From the NCBI RefSeq assembly GCF_005885675.1, contig NZ_VANR01000005.1, positions 186,001 through 250,000 on the forward strand: a stretch of 64,000 bases of DNA, in the 5' to 3' direction. Below are positions 32,857-43,576 of this stretch, in pieces (within the stretch, counting starts at the first letter, position 1; every line of letters begins with the position of its first letter). Source of the stretch: Polaribacter aestuariivivens. Its GTDB lineage: Bacteria; Bacteroidota; Bacteroidia; Flavobacteriales; Flavobacteriaceae. Position numbers and translations under genes: made by a program. Under the pieces are notes generated by a model, which worked only from the letters and a program-made list of their open reading frames with translations, was not told where the DNA came from and searched no databases.

Positions 32857-33711
32857 TTAATAATTCCACATATCAATTTCTTTGTTTCTGATATCTTCTT
32901 TAATTTTATTTGCCTCTAAAAGCTGAAATAAAGAATTTCCACGAACATAATCTTCAATTGCTCTGTTACCATAAATATTTTCTTCTCTAACAATAACTCC
33001 GCTAAATCTTCTCGCATTTAATAAGTGGTCGAAAGAAATTGGGTGTGAAGCATTTTGAGGATTAAAAACCTTTGCATCGTGTAAAACATCTCTTGCTGTT
33101 GGAAAGAAAATCCAAAATAATTCGTACAACTCTTCATCTTCAATTTCTTGAACCCCTAAAGTCTGTACGTCTTTTCCCATTGGTGCTAATGCTAATAAAC
33201 GATATTTTAATTCACCTTGACGTTTATCAAAATACCACATTCCTTTAATCATGTATCCTCCAATATCTTGTGCTTGAAGCCTAAAAGTATCTGAGTAACC
33301 ATTTTCTTCACGAACATTGATTAATCTTTGATCAATTTCGTCTTGTGTTATTCTTGAAGTAAAAAATGAATCTGAATATGCCTCAGTAATTTTACCTTGT
33401 TTGATTCCTTTAATTAAGGTATGAAACAAAGACTTTCTATCTGAAGAAATATTGGTCGTATCTATTGGAAAATAATACGGCAAATTTATTTTTTGGTTTA
33501 AATCTATAAATTCCCACACTACTTTAGACCACAATACGTCTCTATCATCTACATAACCATAAGGTAATGGACCATCATTATCTGCAGCCAATTGTTGATC
33601 GCTTTTTACACCAATTTGATCTACAGATTTTGCATTTAGTAAATTTGCCTGCGCATTTACAATGCCTGTGGTTAAAAGAGCGAAAAATAGTAATACAAAA
33701 TTCTTCATCAT
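32857..33711 (-). CDS. gldN: Gliding motility/type IX secretion protein GldN
   Basis: The precursor has 284 residues with a signal peptide (MMKNFVLLFFALLTTGIVNAQ). PYGYVDDRDVLWSKVVWEFIDLNQKINLPYYFP and YGNRAIEDYVRGNSLFQLLEANKIKEDIRNKEIDMWNY are typical of GldN/PorN, a periplasmic partner of the GldK ring in the type IX secretion system. It is the last gene of gldK-L-M-N, 14 bases after gldM, with a terminator behind it. Confidence 0.96.
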   Translation of the reverse strand: MMKNFVLLFFALLTTGIVNAQANLLNAKSVDQIGVKSDQQLAADNDGPLPYGYVDDRDVLWSKVVWEFIDLNQKINLPYYFPIDTTNISSDRKSLFHTLIKGIKQGKITEAYSDSFFTSRITQDEIDQRLINVREENGYSDTFRLQAQDIGGYMIKGMWYFDKRQGELKYRLLALAPMGKDVQTLGVQEIEDEELYELFWIFFPTARDVLHDAKVFNPQNASHPISFDHLLNARRFSGVIVREENIYGNRAIEDYVRGNSLFQLLEANKIKEDIRNKEIDMWNY

Positions 33712-33725
33712 TTTTTTATTTTATT

Positions 33726-35249
33726 CTAGTTTGTTAACTCGATAGTAACAGGTAACACCTTTTTAAGTTTTACTCCATTTGCTGTTGCTTGAATGTCGTA
33801 AATATTAATTTGATCTCCTCTTTTAGCTTTCGATAGTACTTTTTTAGCAGCTGCATTTAATCTGGTTCCGTTTACAATAATAGTAAGTTCTCCAGGAACT
33901 TTTATTTTAAAGCTTTGTACTGCTATTTTTAAGTCAAATTCAAAGTCTGGTAAGCCTGCAGAAATAGGTGCATTAGACAAACCACTTTTTGGCATTTTTA
34001 CAACACCAAATTGTTCTCTTACAGAACCCATTGCTGCTGGTATGTCTTTAATTCTAAAAGTTGCTTTAGAATTTACAGTTTTACCACTACTTAAAGTTGC
34101 ACTTACATTAATAGTTGCAATGTTTCCAGCGCCTGGACGTAAATTATAACTACTATTACTTCCTGACAATGTACCTCCTGATGCAGAAACTCTTAAATTA
34201 TTTCCACTAACTCCTGGTAATGATACTGAAATAGGGTTGTTTAAACCTCTATAAACTACGTTCATTTTATCTGCAGAAACTACAGCACTACTTGGTTCTG
34301 CAATTACAGAGTATTTACTCTCAAAAGGTATTACTTCTGGTTTACCATCTTGCATGAAAGTAATTTCTCCTTTTATTGTTTTTTCTCCAACATTTCCTGC
34401 TGGCATATCTAACAATACTTGTCCGTTTTGAACATTGTTTGTAATATCTTGCCCGTTTAAAGTTACTTTACTAGGAACTAGGTTAGAATCATATCTTCCT
34501 AAAACTACCTGACCAGAAACTTTTTCTCCTGCAAAATATGCGGTTTTGTTTAATGATACAATTCCTTTATAGTTATTAGTTGTTAATTTACTATCTGCTT
34601 CTAATTGCCCTCCTAAAAGTGATACTAAAACATCGCTTTCCGTATTTTTTACGTTTGCTTGTAATTGTGTAATATTTGTTAATGATGCAATTAAAGGGAA
34701 ACCTTTATATCTTCTATCTAACCAATCTTGATTGTTATCCGAAGTTGTGTTAAATCTAAACTTAGTTCTTTCATTTAAATCTTTAAAATCTGGACCTAAT
34801 GTTTTGATTACGGTTTCTCTATAATTATTTATATTATCAACAAATTCTTGACCTTCTTTTGTGTTTTTATCTCCTTGAAAGAAATAATTGTCTAAAAAGT
34901 CTGTCTTATCCATTGCTTCATAGTCTTTTTTATCTTCAATATCTGCTGTCATTTTAGACTTTAAATCTGATAGATAACTGTAAAAACTTGCTGAAGCTGC
35001 TTTTATTTGTTTTGCCTTTTCGTTTAATGGTTTAAACTTTTCTGGTTGATCTTCTGCTTTTAATGCTAAGCCCTCATAACTTAGTGTATTTTTTTTGCTA
35101 GTAGCGTTGTTGCTAATAACAATTTCTTCGTTCATAAAACCAAAAGCTGACAATACTTCTTTACTCATATTCATTGCTAACATTGCAATAAATACAAGAT
35201 ACATTAAGTTAATCATCTTTTGTCTTGCGGACATTTTTCCTCCTGCCAT
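33726..35249 (-). CDS. gldM: Gliding motility/type IX secretion protein GldM
   Basis: The protein has 507 residues. One N-terminal membrane helix (MINLMYLVFIAMLAMNMSKEVLSAFGF) anchors it in the inner membrane. The conserved Arg9 precedes the helix. The rest is periplasmic, with four beta-rich domains, as in GldM/PorM, which forms with GldL the proton-driven rotary motor of T9SS and gliding. It follows gldL by 46 bases. Confidence 0.97.
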   Translation of the reverse strand: MAGGKMSARQKMINLMYLVFIAMLAMNMSKEVLSAFGFMNEEIVISNNATSKKNTLSYEGLALKAEDQPEKFKPLNEKAKQIKAASASFYSYLSDLKSKMTADIEDKKDYEAMDKTDFLDNYFFQGDKNTKEGQEFVDNINNYRETVIKTLGPDFKDLNERTKFRFNTTSDNNQDWLDRRYKGFPLIASLTNITQLQANVKNTESDVLVSLLGGQLEADSKLTTNNYKGIVSLNKTAYFAGEKVSGQVVLGRYDSNLVPSKVTLNGQDITNNVQNGQVLLDMPAGNVGEKTIKGEITFMQDGKPEVIPFESKYSVIAEPSSAVVSADKMNVVYRGLNNPISVSLPGVSGNNLRVSASGGTLSGSNSSYNLRPGAGNIATINVSATLSSGKTVNSKATFRIKDIPAAMGSVREQFGVVKMPKSGLSNAPISAGLPDFEFDLKIAVQSFKIKVPGELTIIVNGTRLNAAAKKVLSKAKRGDQINIYDIQATANGVKLKKVLPVTIELTN

Positions 35250-35295
35250 TATAATTAGTTTTTTAAGTTGTTATACGTTTATTTTTAACTAATTA

Positions 35296-35940
35296 TTATT
35301 TTGTTGACATTGCTGAAAGCATTCCTCCATACACTCCGTTTAAAGAAGACATATTTTTTGCTAAAGCATCCATTTGCTCTTTTAATCTTTCTGTATTTTG
35401 TACAACTTCTGTATTTAATTCTGTTTGTCTGCTAGAATTTTCTACCTGAATTTTATATAAGTTGTTTAAAGACTCCATTTGAAGTGCTGCTTTAGACATT
35501 TCTTCATTGTACTTATTAGTTGAAGCTACAGAACCTGATGCTGCTGATAAACCTTCAGCTGCATTTTGAAAATTCTTCATGCTATTTCCTAAGCTTTCCA
35601 TTAAAGTTGAGTCTATTTTTGCTTCTTGTAATAAGTTATCTAATTTTTGAGACAACATACCATCTGCACCTAATTTCTTTTGTTCTTTATCTGATGAAAA
35701 ACCATCTTCACCTAATTCTGGATAAACTTTAGACCAGTCTAAATCATCTTCTGGTGCATCAAAAGCAGAAACAGCAAATACTGCAGCTTCTACTAATAAA
35801 CCTATTGTTAACATAACACCTCCTGTTAAAGGTCCAATAGAGAAATGTTGTATCTTAAATAAAGCTCCAATAATTACTACTGCTGCTCCCATTCCGTAAA
35901 CGAAATTCATTGTTCTTTTGTAAGATCTTGACTGTGCCAT
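35296..35940 (-). CDS. gldL: Gliding motility/type IX secretion motor protein GldL
   Basis: The protein has 214 residues. Two membrane helices (MNFVYGMGAAVVIIGALFKIQHF and LTGGVMLTIGLLVEAAVFAVSAF) hold the conserved Lys29 and the intramembrane Glu51 that matches the proton-path glutamate of GldL/PorL. The cytoplasmic part is helical and Ser/Glu-rich. It lies between gldK and gldM. Confidence 0.97.
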   Translation of the reverse strand: MAQSRSYKRTMNFVYGMGAAVVIIGALFKIQHFSIGPLTGGVMLTIGLLVEAAVFAVSAFDAPEDDLDWSKVYPELGEDGFSSDKEQKKLGADGMLSQKLDNLLQEAKIDSTLMESLGNSMKNFQNAAEGLSAASGSVASTNKYNEEMSKAALQMESLNNLYKIQVENSSRQTELNTEVVQNTERLKEQMDALAKNMSSLNGVYGGMLSAMSTK

Positions 35941-35980
35941 AATTTTTTACTAATTTTTAAGGGTATTGTTTTTAAACTTG

Positions 35981-37354
35981 TTATTTGTTAGTTGTTCCTA
36001 TATAGTTTTGTACGGTTCTAAAGCCTATGTAACTTCTTGCTGTATCTGCATATTCGTAATCTCTAGATGCTACTTCTAAAAAGTATGCTACATCTTTCCA
36101 AGAACCTCCACGTACAATTTTTCTTTTATTTTTTCTATCCTCAACATTTGGATTCATCGTAGAAGCCATATAATATGATGATAAGTTGTAAGCTGTATTT
36201 GTCCATTCTGAAACATTTCCAGCCATGTTGTACAATCCGTAATCATTTGCATTAAATGATTGTGCTTCCATAGTGTATAAAGCGCCATCTACTGCATAAT
36301 TACCTCTTACTGGTTTAAAGTTTGCTAAAAAACAACCTCTATCGCTAGTTGTACTTCCTGTACCCCAAGGATATGTTGCAAATTCTAAACCTCCACGTGC
36401 TGCATATTCCCATTCTGCTTCTGTTGGCAATCTAAAATCTGGAACTTGTGTTACGTTTTTTCTAGTTCTTAAATAATCGTTTTTCTTTTTAGTTCTCCAA
36501 TTACAAAATGCGTTTGCTTGCCCCCAAGTTACACCAACAACAGGATAATCTCCATAAGATTGGTGGTAAAAATAATCTTGATGCATTGGATCGTTGTAAG
36601 AATAGTTAAAGTCTTTTACCCAAACAGTTGTATCTGGATAAATGTTTAATACTTCCGTTTGAACGAAGTCTTTTCTATTACCTCCTTTTCTTGCTGCATT
36701 GTCTCTATCAAACCAAGAATATCTATACTTTAAAAATTTTGTGTTAAAAGATCGTATTCCGTCCACAGCTTCTTCTCTACTAATGTAAAGTGAATCCATA
36801 ACTTCTACATAATCAACATCTGGATATTCTTCTTTTTTCCAAACTAAATCAGTTTCCCAATTTAAAGGTTTTATAGAATCTATTCCATCACCTAAACTCC
36901 AGTAGTTTTCATACATGTATTTTTGATAAGGTGTTGCATTTGTTGTATCTACAGTTGCAAAGGCGTAATCATGAATTCCACCAGAAAGCGGAGTTCCTTC
37001 AGGGTTTGGTGTTGCTCCCATAGCCGCAAACTCTGCTTGATATCCTAATCTTGTTCTAATAATTGAATCTCTAACCCAATGAACAAACTCTTTATATTCG
37101 TTATTTGTAATTTCAGTTTCATCCATATAATATGGGCGAACTGTTACCGTTTTTGTTGGCGAATTCATGGTACCAATAATGTCTTCATCTTGTTTTCCCA
37201 TGGTAAAAGAACCTCCAGGAATTAAAGCCATACCAAATGGTTTTTCTGAAAACCACTTTTTCTTGGCTTTTACACCAACTAATTCTCCTCTATCATTAGA
37301 GCCACAACTGTAAATTACTGTTATTAAGAGTGCAAATATTGCTGCTTTCTTCAT
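35981..37354 (-). CDS. gldK: Gliding motility/type IX secretion lipoprotein GldK
   Basis: The protein has 457 residues. The lipobox IYSCGS near residue 17 marks a lipoprotein. The fold is that of formylglycine-generating enzymes (SUMF1-like): MALIPGGSFTMGKQDED, YYMDETEITNNEYKEFVHW, PVVGVTWGQANAFCNWR, RLPTEAEWEYAARGG, NVSEWTNTAYN and KIVRGGSWKD. In GldK this fold is structural, forming the outer-membrane-associated ring with GldN. It heads gldK-L-M-N, 106 bases after the arginase-like gene. Confidence 0.97.
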   Translation of the reverse strand: MKKAAIFALLITVIYSCGSNDRGELVGVKAKKKWFSEKPFGMALIPGGSFTMGKQDEDIIGTMNSPTKTVTVRPYYMDETEITNNEYKEFVHWVRDSIIRTRLGYQAEFAAMGATPNPEGTPLSGGIHDYAFATVDTTNATPYQKYMYENYWSLGDGIDSIKPLNWETDLVWKKEEYPDVDYVEVMDSLYISREEAVDGIRSFNTKFLKYRYSWFDRDNAARKGGNRKDFVQTEVLNIYPDTTVWVKDFNYSYNDPMHQDYFYHQSYGDYPVVGVTWGQANAFCNWRTKKKNDYLRTRKNVTQVPDFRLPTEAEWEYAARGGLEFATYPWGTGSTTSDRGCFLANFKPVRGNYAVDGALYTMEAQSFNANDYGLYNMAGNVSEWTNTAYNLSSYYMASTMNPNVEDRKNKRKIVRGGSWKDVAYFLEVASRDYEYADTARSYIGFRTVQNYIGTTNK

Positions 37355-37460
37355 ATTCTAATATATCTTTACTAAAAAGTTCGTAAACCTATTATTTTTT
37401 TTGCTAATAAACAACGTTCAAATTGCATTTTAACTTATTACTTTTCAATATTTTTTTTAA

Positions 37461-38624
37461 TTATACGAGTTTTCTCATTGCTTTATACCATTTTTCGGGT
37501 ATTATTTGCTTTGTTGCATCTGTATAATCTTTATATGTACATGGTATTAACGCATGTCTTTTGTATTTATTATCTGATAAAATATTTATCTCTATCCACC
37601 ATCTTCCAGATCTGTTACTTTTGTAAAAGGTAATAGGATCGTCATCCTCTAATAATACTGTAAATTTTTGATAATTATCTTTTCCAGAAAAAGGATAATC
37701 TTTTACTCTAAAATTCACGCCTTCAATAAAATACCAAATCATTTGAGCTATTAAATGAGCTGTTTGGTGATTGTTATCATATTTTGAATTGTACTCGTAA
37801 ATTCCAAATGAGGTTACTTTATCACTAATACCTGCATACCTAGAAATAGCACAAATTTCTTCACCATAAAATCCATTTGGTGATGCATTATTGTTTGCTG
37901 GTGCTTCACTTTGTCTTATTGCTCCAATATCTATTGAAACAATATCAGCGTTTCTAAAAGCGGGTTCTATATTTTCTAATTCTTTTGCTTTACCTAACCT
38001 ATACGCATCAAAAAATAAATTATCTAATAGTTGAATTTCGTCTTGTGCGTTAAAATATGTTTGATAGCCTACGTTACAATAATTAAACAAGTTATTAGGC
38101 TCTTGCATAATTATTTTACTTAAATAAGATTGGGAGGTTAGTTCATCTTCCAAATTTCCTAAATCAAACCTACTATCTACTGCTGTAATATTTACAGTTT
38201 GCTCTAGCGAGTCATAAGCTCTGTAATTTACGTAGGTAATATCTTGACCTCCTCCAATAATTATTGGAATGATGTTCTTTTTTAAAAGATCTGTAATAAT
38301 TTCTGATACAGCAAAATAAGTATCCGAAACTTGGTTTCCTTTTAAAACATTTCCTAAATCGGCAATATTTGTACTCCAATCACCGGGAAATAATTCGTAT
38401 AATTTTTTTCTGATAAAGTGTAAATCATTTCCACATCCAAAATTATTTTCTGAGTTTCGGTCTTCTTGAACTCCTAAAATAGCAATTTGTACGTTTTCTA
38501 GGTCTGGAAAGCCTTCTTGAACTGTATGAATTTTAACTTTTTGCGCTAAAGCAAGTGATGACTGCTTCACTAAATGTGACACAACATCTTCTTTTACAGG
38601 GGTTAAAAAGTCTTGATTCATCAA
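37461..38624 (-). CDS. Arginase/formimidoylglutamase-fold protein lacking metal ligands
   Basis: The protein has 387 residues and the ureohydrolase order of motifs, but key metal ligands are changed. GGDH is GGGQD (His to Gln), DAHxD is VDSRFD (His to Arg) and SxDxDxxDP is SIDIGAIRQ (second Asp to Gly). Only two or three of six ligands remain, so hydrolysis by the known mechanism is unlikely. It lies between topA and gldK on the same strand, a link I recall as conserved in Flavobacteriia. A role in gliding or T9SS assembly, or as a binding protein, is possible but not shown. Confidence 0.85.
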   Translation of the reverse strand: MMNQDFLTPVKEDVVSHLVKQSSLALAQKVKIHTVQEGFPDLENVQIAILGVQEDRNSENNFGCGNDLHFIRKKLYELFPGDWSTNIADLGNVLKGNQVSDTYFAVSEIITDLLKKNIIPIIIGGGQDITYVNYRAYDSLEQTVNITAVDSRFDLGNLEDELTSQSYLSKIIMQEPNNLFNYCNVGYQTYFNAQDEIQLLDNLFFDAYRLGKAKELENIEPAFRNADIVSIDIGAIRQSEAPANNNASPNGFYGEEICAISRYAGISDKVTSFGIYEYNSKYDNNHQTAHLIAQMIWYFIEGVNFRVKDYPFSGKDNYQKFTVLLEDDDPITFYKSNRSGRWWIEINILSDNKYKRHALIPCTYKDYTDATKQIIPEKWYKAMRKLV

Positions 38625-38659
38625 ATTTTTAATAATAAAGTATGCAAGATACTAAATCA

Positions 38660-41161
38660 TTACTTTTTTTTAGCAGTTTTTTTGGTTGTTGTTTTCTTTT
38701 TTGCAGCTTTTTTCTTTGGTGTTTTCGCTTCTATCATTTTAACTGCCTCATCTTTAGAAAGTTTTTCGATATCAGTGGTTTTTGGAAGTTCAATTTTAAT
38801 TTTTCCTTTTAAAACATTGAATCTTCCCCAACGTGCTTTTTCTACACGAATACCAACATCTTCCCAATTATGAATTACCTTATCAATTTCTTTCTGCTTC
38901 TTTACTTCAATTAATTCAACAATATCATCGTCTGAAAGGTTATCAAAATCGTATTTTTTGTTTACGTTGATAAACATTCCATTCCATTTTATAAAAGGCC
39001 CAAAACGTCCAACTCCTTTTTGAACAGGTAAATCTTCATAATGATAAATTGGAGCATCAGCTTTTTGTTTTGCAACAATTAATTCTTTGGCTCTTTCCAA
39101 ATCTACCTCCATTGGATTTTCACCTTTATCTAAGGAAACAAACATGGAACCAAACTTAATGTAAGGTCCAAAACGTCCATTTGACACAATAACTTCTTCA
39201 CCTTCATAGGTGCCTAACGTTTTTGGCAGTAAAAATAATTCTAATGCTTCCTCTAAAGTAATGGTTCCTAAATTCTGATCTTTATTTAAGCTTGCGAAAG
39301 ATTTTTCTTCATCTTCTGGCGCTCCAATTTGTGCAATTGGACCAAATTTACCTAAACGAACTAAAACTGTTTTACCAGACTCTGGATGTTTTCCTAAAAT
39401 ACGTTCACCACTTTCTCTGTCTGCATTTTCTTTTACATCTTCTACATTATCGTGAAATTTGGTATAGAAACTTTTAATCATCTCTGTCCAATTTTCATTT
39501 CCTTCAGAAATATCATCAAAAGAATTTTCTACTTTAGCGGTAAAACCAAAATCTAAAATATTAGAGAAGTTAGCCACCAAAAAGTCGTTTACAATGTTTC
39601 CGATATCTGTTGGAACTAATTTATTTTTGTCAGAGCCTGTTTTTTCAGTTAATGTTTGGTTTTTAACCTCACCATTAGAAAGTATTAATTGTTGGTACTC
39701 TCTTTCTACACCTTCATTTTGTCCTTTTTCTATATAACCTCTTCTTTGAACTGTTGAAATTGTTGGTGCGTATGTTGATGGACGTCCAATACCTAATTCT
39801 TCTAATTGCTTCACTAAAGATGCTTCAGTAAATCTGTAAGGTGGACTCGTAAAACGTTGAGTTGCGTTGATAAAAGTATACTCTAAACTTTCGTTTATTT
39901 TTAAGTTTGGCAACATTCCTGCTTGTTCCTCTGCTTCATCATCATCATTTCCTTCTAAATACACTTTTAAGAAACCTTCAAACTTAATCATTTCTCCATT
40001 TGCAGTAAATATTTTACTGTTTTCTGAGTTTTCAATTTTTACGTTGGTTCTTTCAAGTTGTGCATCACTCATTTGAGAAGCCAATGTTCTTTTCCAGATT
40101 AAATCATACAATCTGTTTTGGTCATACTCAGTATCTACAGAGTGCATTTTCATGTTTGTTGGCCTAATTGCTTCGTGAGCTTCTTGAGCTCCTTTTGCTT
40201 TTGACTTAAAAACACGTTGCTTGCTATATTCTTTTCCGTAATAATTGGTAATTTCTTCTTCTGCTTCGTTTCTGGCATCTACAGATAAATTTACACTATC
40301 TGTTCTCATATAGGTAATTAAACCTGCTTCATACAAACGTTGTGCTACCTGCATAGTTTTTCCTACTGGGAAACCTAGTTTACGAGATGCTTCTTGTTGT
40401 AAGGTTGATGTTGTAAATGGTGCTGCTGGAGATTTTTTTGCTGGTTTTTTTGTTAAATCGGCAATTGAAAAACTGGCATTTGCACAAGATTTTAAAAAAT
40501 TTTCTGCTGCTTTTTTAGAATCGAAATTTTTTGGAATGGTTGCTTTAAAAGCTTTTCCTTCGTTGTTAGAAAACTCTGCAACTACTTTATAATGTGTTTC
40601 TGGCTTAAACTCTTGTATACTTCTTTCTCTTTCTACAATTAAACGAACTGCAACAGATTGTACTCTTCCTGCTGACAAACCACCTTTTACTTTACGCCAT
40701 AAAACTGGTGACAACTCATAACCTACAAGCCTATCTAAAACTCTACGAGCTTGTTGTGCATTTACCATATTATAGTCTATATCTCTTGGATTTTCGACTG
40801 CTTTTAAAATGGCTTTTTTGGTTATTTCATGAAAAACAATACGTTTTGTATTTTCGTCTTTTAAATCTAATTGCTCTTTTAGATGCCACGCAATTGCTTC
40901 TCCTTCACGATCTTCATCACTTGCTAACCAAACAGTATCTGCTTTTTTTGATAATGCTCTTAATTTTTTAACAACGGGTTTTTTATCGTCTGAAACTATA
41001 TATTTTGGGTTAAAATCTCCATCTACATCAATACCTAATTCTTTTGAAGGTAAGTCTGCTATATGCCCATAACTAGATTCTACTTGAAAATCTTTTCCAA
41101 GGAATTTTTCTATGGTTTTTGCTTTTGCTGGAGACTCTACAATTACTAAATTCTTTGCCAT
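38660..41161 (-). CDS. topA: DNA topoisomerase I
   Basis: TopA relaxes negative supercoils. The protein has 833 residues. The TOPRIM domain opens it (MAKNLVIVESPAKAKTIEKFLG, DEDREGEAIAWHL). The catalytic tyrosine is in GLITYMRTDSVNLS. RFTEASLVKQLEELGIGRPSTYAP follows. The C-terminal part has several small beta repeats (VRLGKFGPIAQIG, VSNGRFGPYIKFG, VGRFGPFIKWNG) and a Lys/Ala-rich tail (KAAKKKTTTKKTAKKK). No zinc fingers are seen. Confidence 0.97.
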   Translation of the reverse strand: MAKNLVIVESPAKAKTIEKFLGKDFQVESSYGHIADLPSKELGIDVDGDFNPKYIVSDDKKPVVKKLRALSKKADTVWLASDEDREGEAIAWHLKEQLDLKDENTKRIVFHEITKKAILKAVENPRDIDYNMVNAQQARRVLDRLVGYELSPVLWRKVKGGLSAGRVQSVAVRLIVERERSIQEFKPETHYKVVAEFSNNEGKAFKATIPKNFDSKKAAENFLKSCANASFSIADLTKKPAKKSPAAPFTTSTLQQEASRKLGFPVGKTMQVAQRLYEAGLITYMRTDSVNLSVDARNEAEEEITNYYGKEYSKQRVFKSKAKGAQEAHEAIRPTNMKMHSVDTEYDQNRLYDLIWKRTLASQMSDAQLERTNVKIENSENSKIFTANGEMIKFEGFLKVYLEGNDDDEAEEQAGMLPNLKINESLEYTFINATQRFTSPPYRFTEASLVKQLEELGIGRPSTYAPTISTVQRRGYIEKGQNEGVEREYQQLILSNGEVKNQTLTEKTGSDKNKLVPTDIGNIVNDFLVANFSNILDFGFTAKVENSFDDISEGNENWTEMIKSFYTKFHDNVEDVKENADRESGERILGKHPESGKTVLVRLGKFGPIAQIGAPEDEEKSFASLNKDQNLGTITLEEALELFLLPKTLGTYEGEEVIVSNGRFGPYIKFGSMFVSLDKGENPMEVDLERAKELIVAKQKADAPIYHYEDLPVQKGVGRFGPFIKWNGMFINVNKKYDFDNLSDDDIVELIEVKKQKEIDKVIHNWEDVGIRVEKARWGRFNVLKGKIKIELPKTTDIEKLSKDEAVKMIEAKTPKKKAAKKKTTTKKTAKKK

Positions 41162-41213
41162 GTATCTTTTTTTGTCGTAATTATCGCAACCTAAACTGCG
41201 AGTTTTTGGACTG

Positions 41214-41221
41214 CAAAAGTA
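41214..41221 (-). promoter_or_regulatory. -7 element of topA
   Basis: TACTTTTG on the minus strand matches TAnnTTTG exactly, about 52 bases before the topA ATG. An A-tract lies just upstream; no exact -33 TTTG. Confidence 0.5.
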
Positions 41222-41270
41222 TGTAGTTTTTTTTTTTTGAACTATTTTACATCAATTTTAGGATAAAAAA

Positions 41271-43572
41271 TTATTCAACAGTAATTTTTTGCTTCATTTT
41301 TGTAGCTGAATTTCCACCTACAAAAAGCATAAATTCTCCTGTTTCTACTTCCCATTTTCTATTAATTGTATAAAATTGAAGTACTTCTTTATCTATTGTA
41401 AAAGAAACTGTTTTTGTTTCACCTGGATTTAATGTAATTTTTTGAAATCCTTTTAACTCTTTTACTGGTCTTACAATACTTGCCACTAAATCTCTTATAT
41501 ATAATTGCACAACCAGTTTTTCCTGAATTTGTAATATCTACAGATAATGTTATTTTACCATCAACAGACATTGTTTCTTTATCAACTTTTAAATTCTCAT
41601 AAGAAAAAGAGGTATAACTTAACCCAAAACCAAATGGGTAAAGTGCTGTTTTTTCAGAATCTGTATATCCAGAAAAAGTTACGTGTTTAGGGTTGTAAGG
41701 TCTACCAGTATTTTTTTGATTGTAAAATAATGGCTCTTGCCCTACATTTCTTGGAAAAGAAACTGGTAGTTTTCCTGCTGGATTATAATCGCCAAAAAGT
41801 ACATCTGCAATTCCGTTTCCAGATTCTGAACCTAATTGCCACGTTACTAAAATACCTGGTAAAATTTCGTTTGCTCTAGAGATGTCCATTGGTCTTCCGT
41901 TTGATAAAACTAAAACTATATTTTTATTTACTTTGTAAACTGCTTCTAACAATTCGTTTTGTAACCCAGCAAAACCTATGTTTGTTTGACTTCTACCTTC
42001 TCCAGATTGGTAGGCATCTTCTCCAATTGCTAACAAAACGATTTCAGCTTTTTTTGCTGCTGCAACTGCTTCTTTGATTCCTGTTCTATCTTCTGTATTA
42101 AATTTTAGTGGAAATAAAAATTGATTATCACCAGGTTTTACGGTTGGTATTGTTAGTTCAACTCCTTTTTCATAATACACTTTTGTATTTTTATCTACTT
42201 TTGCTTTTACCCCTTCTAATAAAGAAACTGCTGTGTTGTACTCGCCTTTTGCTCGCCAATTTCCAATAGGAGTATCTTTATTATCTGCAAATGGACCAAT
42301 AACAGCAATACTTTTTACTGATTTAGATACAGGTAAAATATTGTTCTCATTTTTTAAAAGTACAATTGATTTTTTTGCTGCATCTCTTGCTACCCCCAAA
42401 TGTTCTGGTGTATAAATTTCGTTTTTTTCTCTTTCTTCATCACAATATTTATAAGGATCATCAAAAAGACCTAACTGAAATTTTAATCTTAAAATACGTC
42501 TAACAGCATCGTTTAAATGTTCTAAAGAAATTTTATTTTCTTCTAGTAGTTCTGCTAAGTGTGCTTCATAAGCATATGATTCCATGTCTACATCACTTCC
42601 TGCATTTAGTGCTATTTCTGCTGCTTGTTTTTTGTCTTTTGCAAATCCGTGAGCTCTCATTTCTCCTATGGAACCCCAATCTGAAACTACAAGCCCGTTC
42701 CAATTCCAGTCGCCTTTTAAAATATCTCTTTGTAATACTTTATGACCTGTTGCTGGAATACCATCAATATCATTAAAAGAGTTCATAAAAGTTGCTACAC
42801 CTGCTTTTGCAGCTGCTTTGAATGGAGGTAAAATCATATTATGCAATTCAAATTCGCCAACAGTTGTAGTATTATAATCTCTACCAGCTTCAGCAAAACC
42901 ATACCCTGCAAAATGTTTTGCACATGCTGCAATGGTATTTATATCTGATAAATCATTTCCTTGAAAACCCTTTACTCTTGCCACACCAATTTGCGCACTT
43001 AAATAAGGATCTTCACCTCCACCTTCCATTATTCTTCCCCATCTTGCATCTCTAGAAACATCTACCATTGGTGCAAAGGTCCAGTTTAAGCCAGAAGCTG
43101 CAGATTCCTTAGCTGCAATTGATGCCGATTTTTCCATTAAATCTAAATCCCAACTTGCAGATTCACCTAATGGTGTTGGAAATATAGTTTTTAAGCCATG
43201 AATCACATCGTAAGCAAAAATCATTGGAATTTTTAAACGAGAATTTTCCATGACTAATTTTTGTGCTTCGCGAACTTCTTTTACTGATACTACATTTAAA
43301 ACAGAACCTACTAATCCTTTTTTTATTTTATTTACTTTTTCTTGTGCACTTTTTGAAGATGCTGGTCCTGTTAAATCCCAACCTGCAGAATATTGCACCA
43401 TTTGCCCAACTTTTTCTTCTAAATTCATTAAATTTAAAACAGAGTCTACTTTATGCTCTATATTTTGATCTAATGCTGAATTTGAAATTGTTTGATTAGA
43501 ATCTTTACAATTTAAAAAAGTTGCTATAACTAATAAGCTGGTTAAGAAAAGTGGTTTTGACTTTATTTTCAT
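41271..43572 (-). pseudogene. GH3 beta-glucosidase lipoprotein, frameshifted near the 3' end
   Basis: Residues 1 to about 687 are a complete GH3 enzyme with lipobox (FLNCKD). GLNWTFAPMVDVSRDARWGR, KHFAGYG and the nucleophile Asp in GLVVSDWGSIGE are present, followed by the second alpha/beta domain. At 41510-41514 the frame breaks inside the C-terminal fibronectin-III-like domain. Frame one goes on as CAIIYKRFSG to a stop at 41419. The expected continuation (VVQLYIRDLVASIVRPVKELKGF, to TVE) is in the next frame, ending at 41271. A loss of two bases (or 5 or 8) explains it. It may be a true mutation or a sequencing error. The catalytic domains are intact, so partial function is possible. Confidence 0.88.
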
Positions 43573-43576
43573 AATA

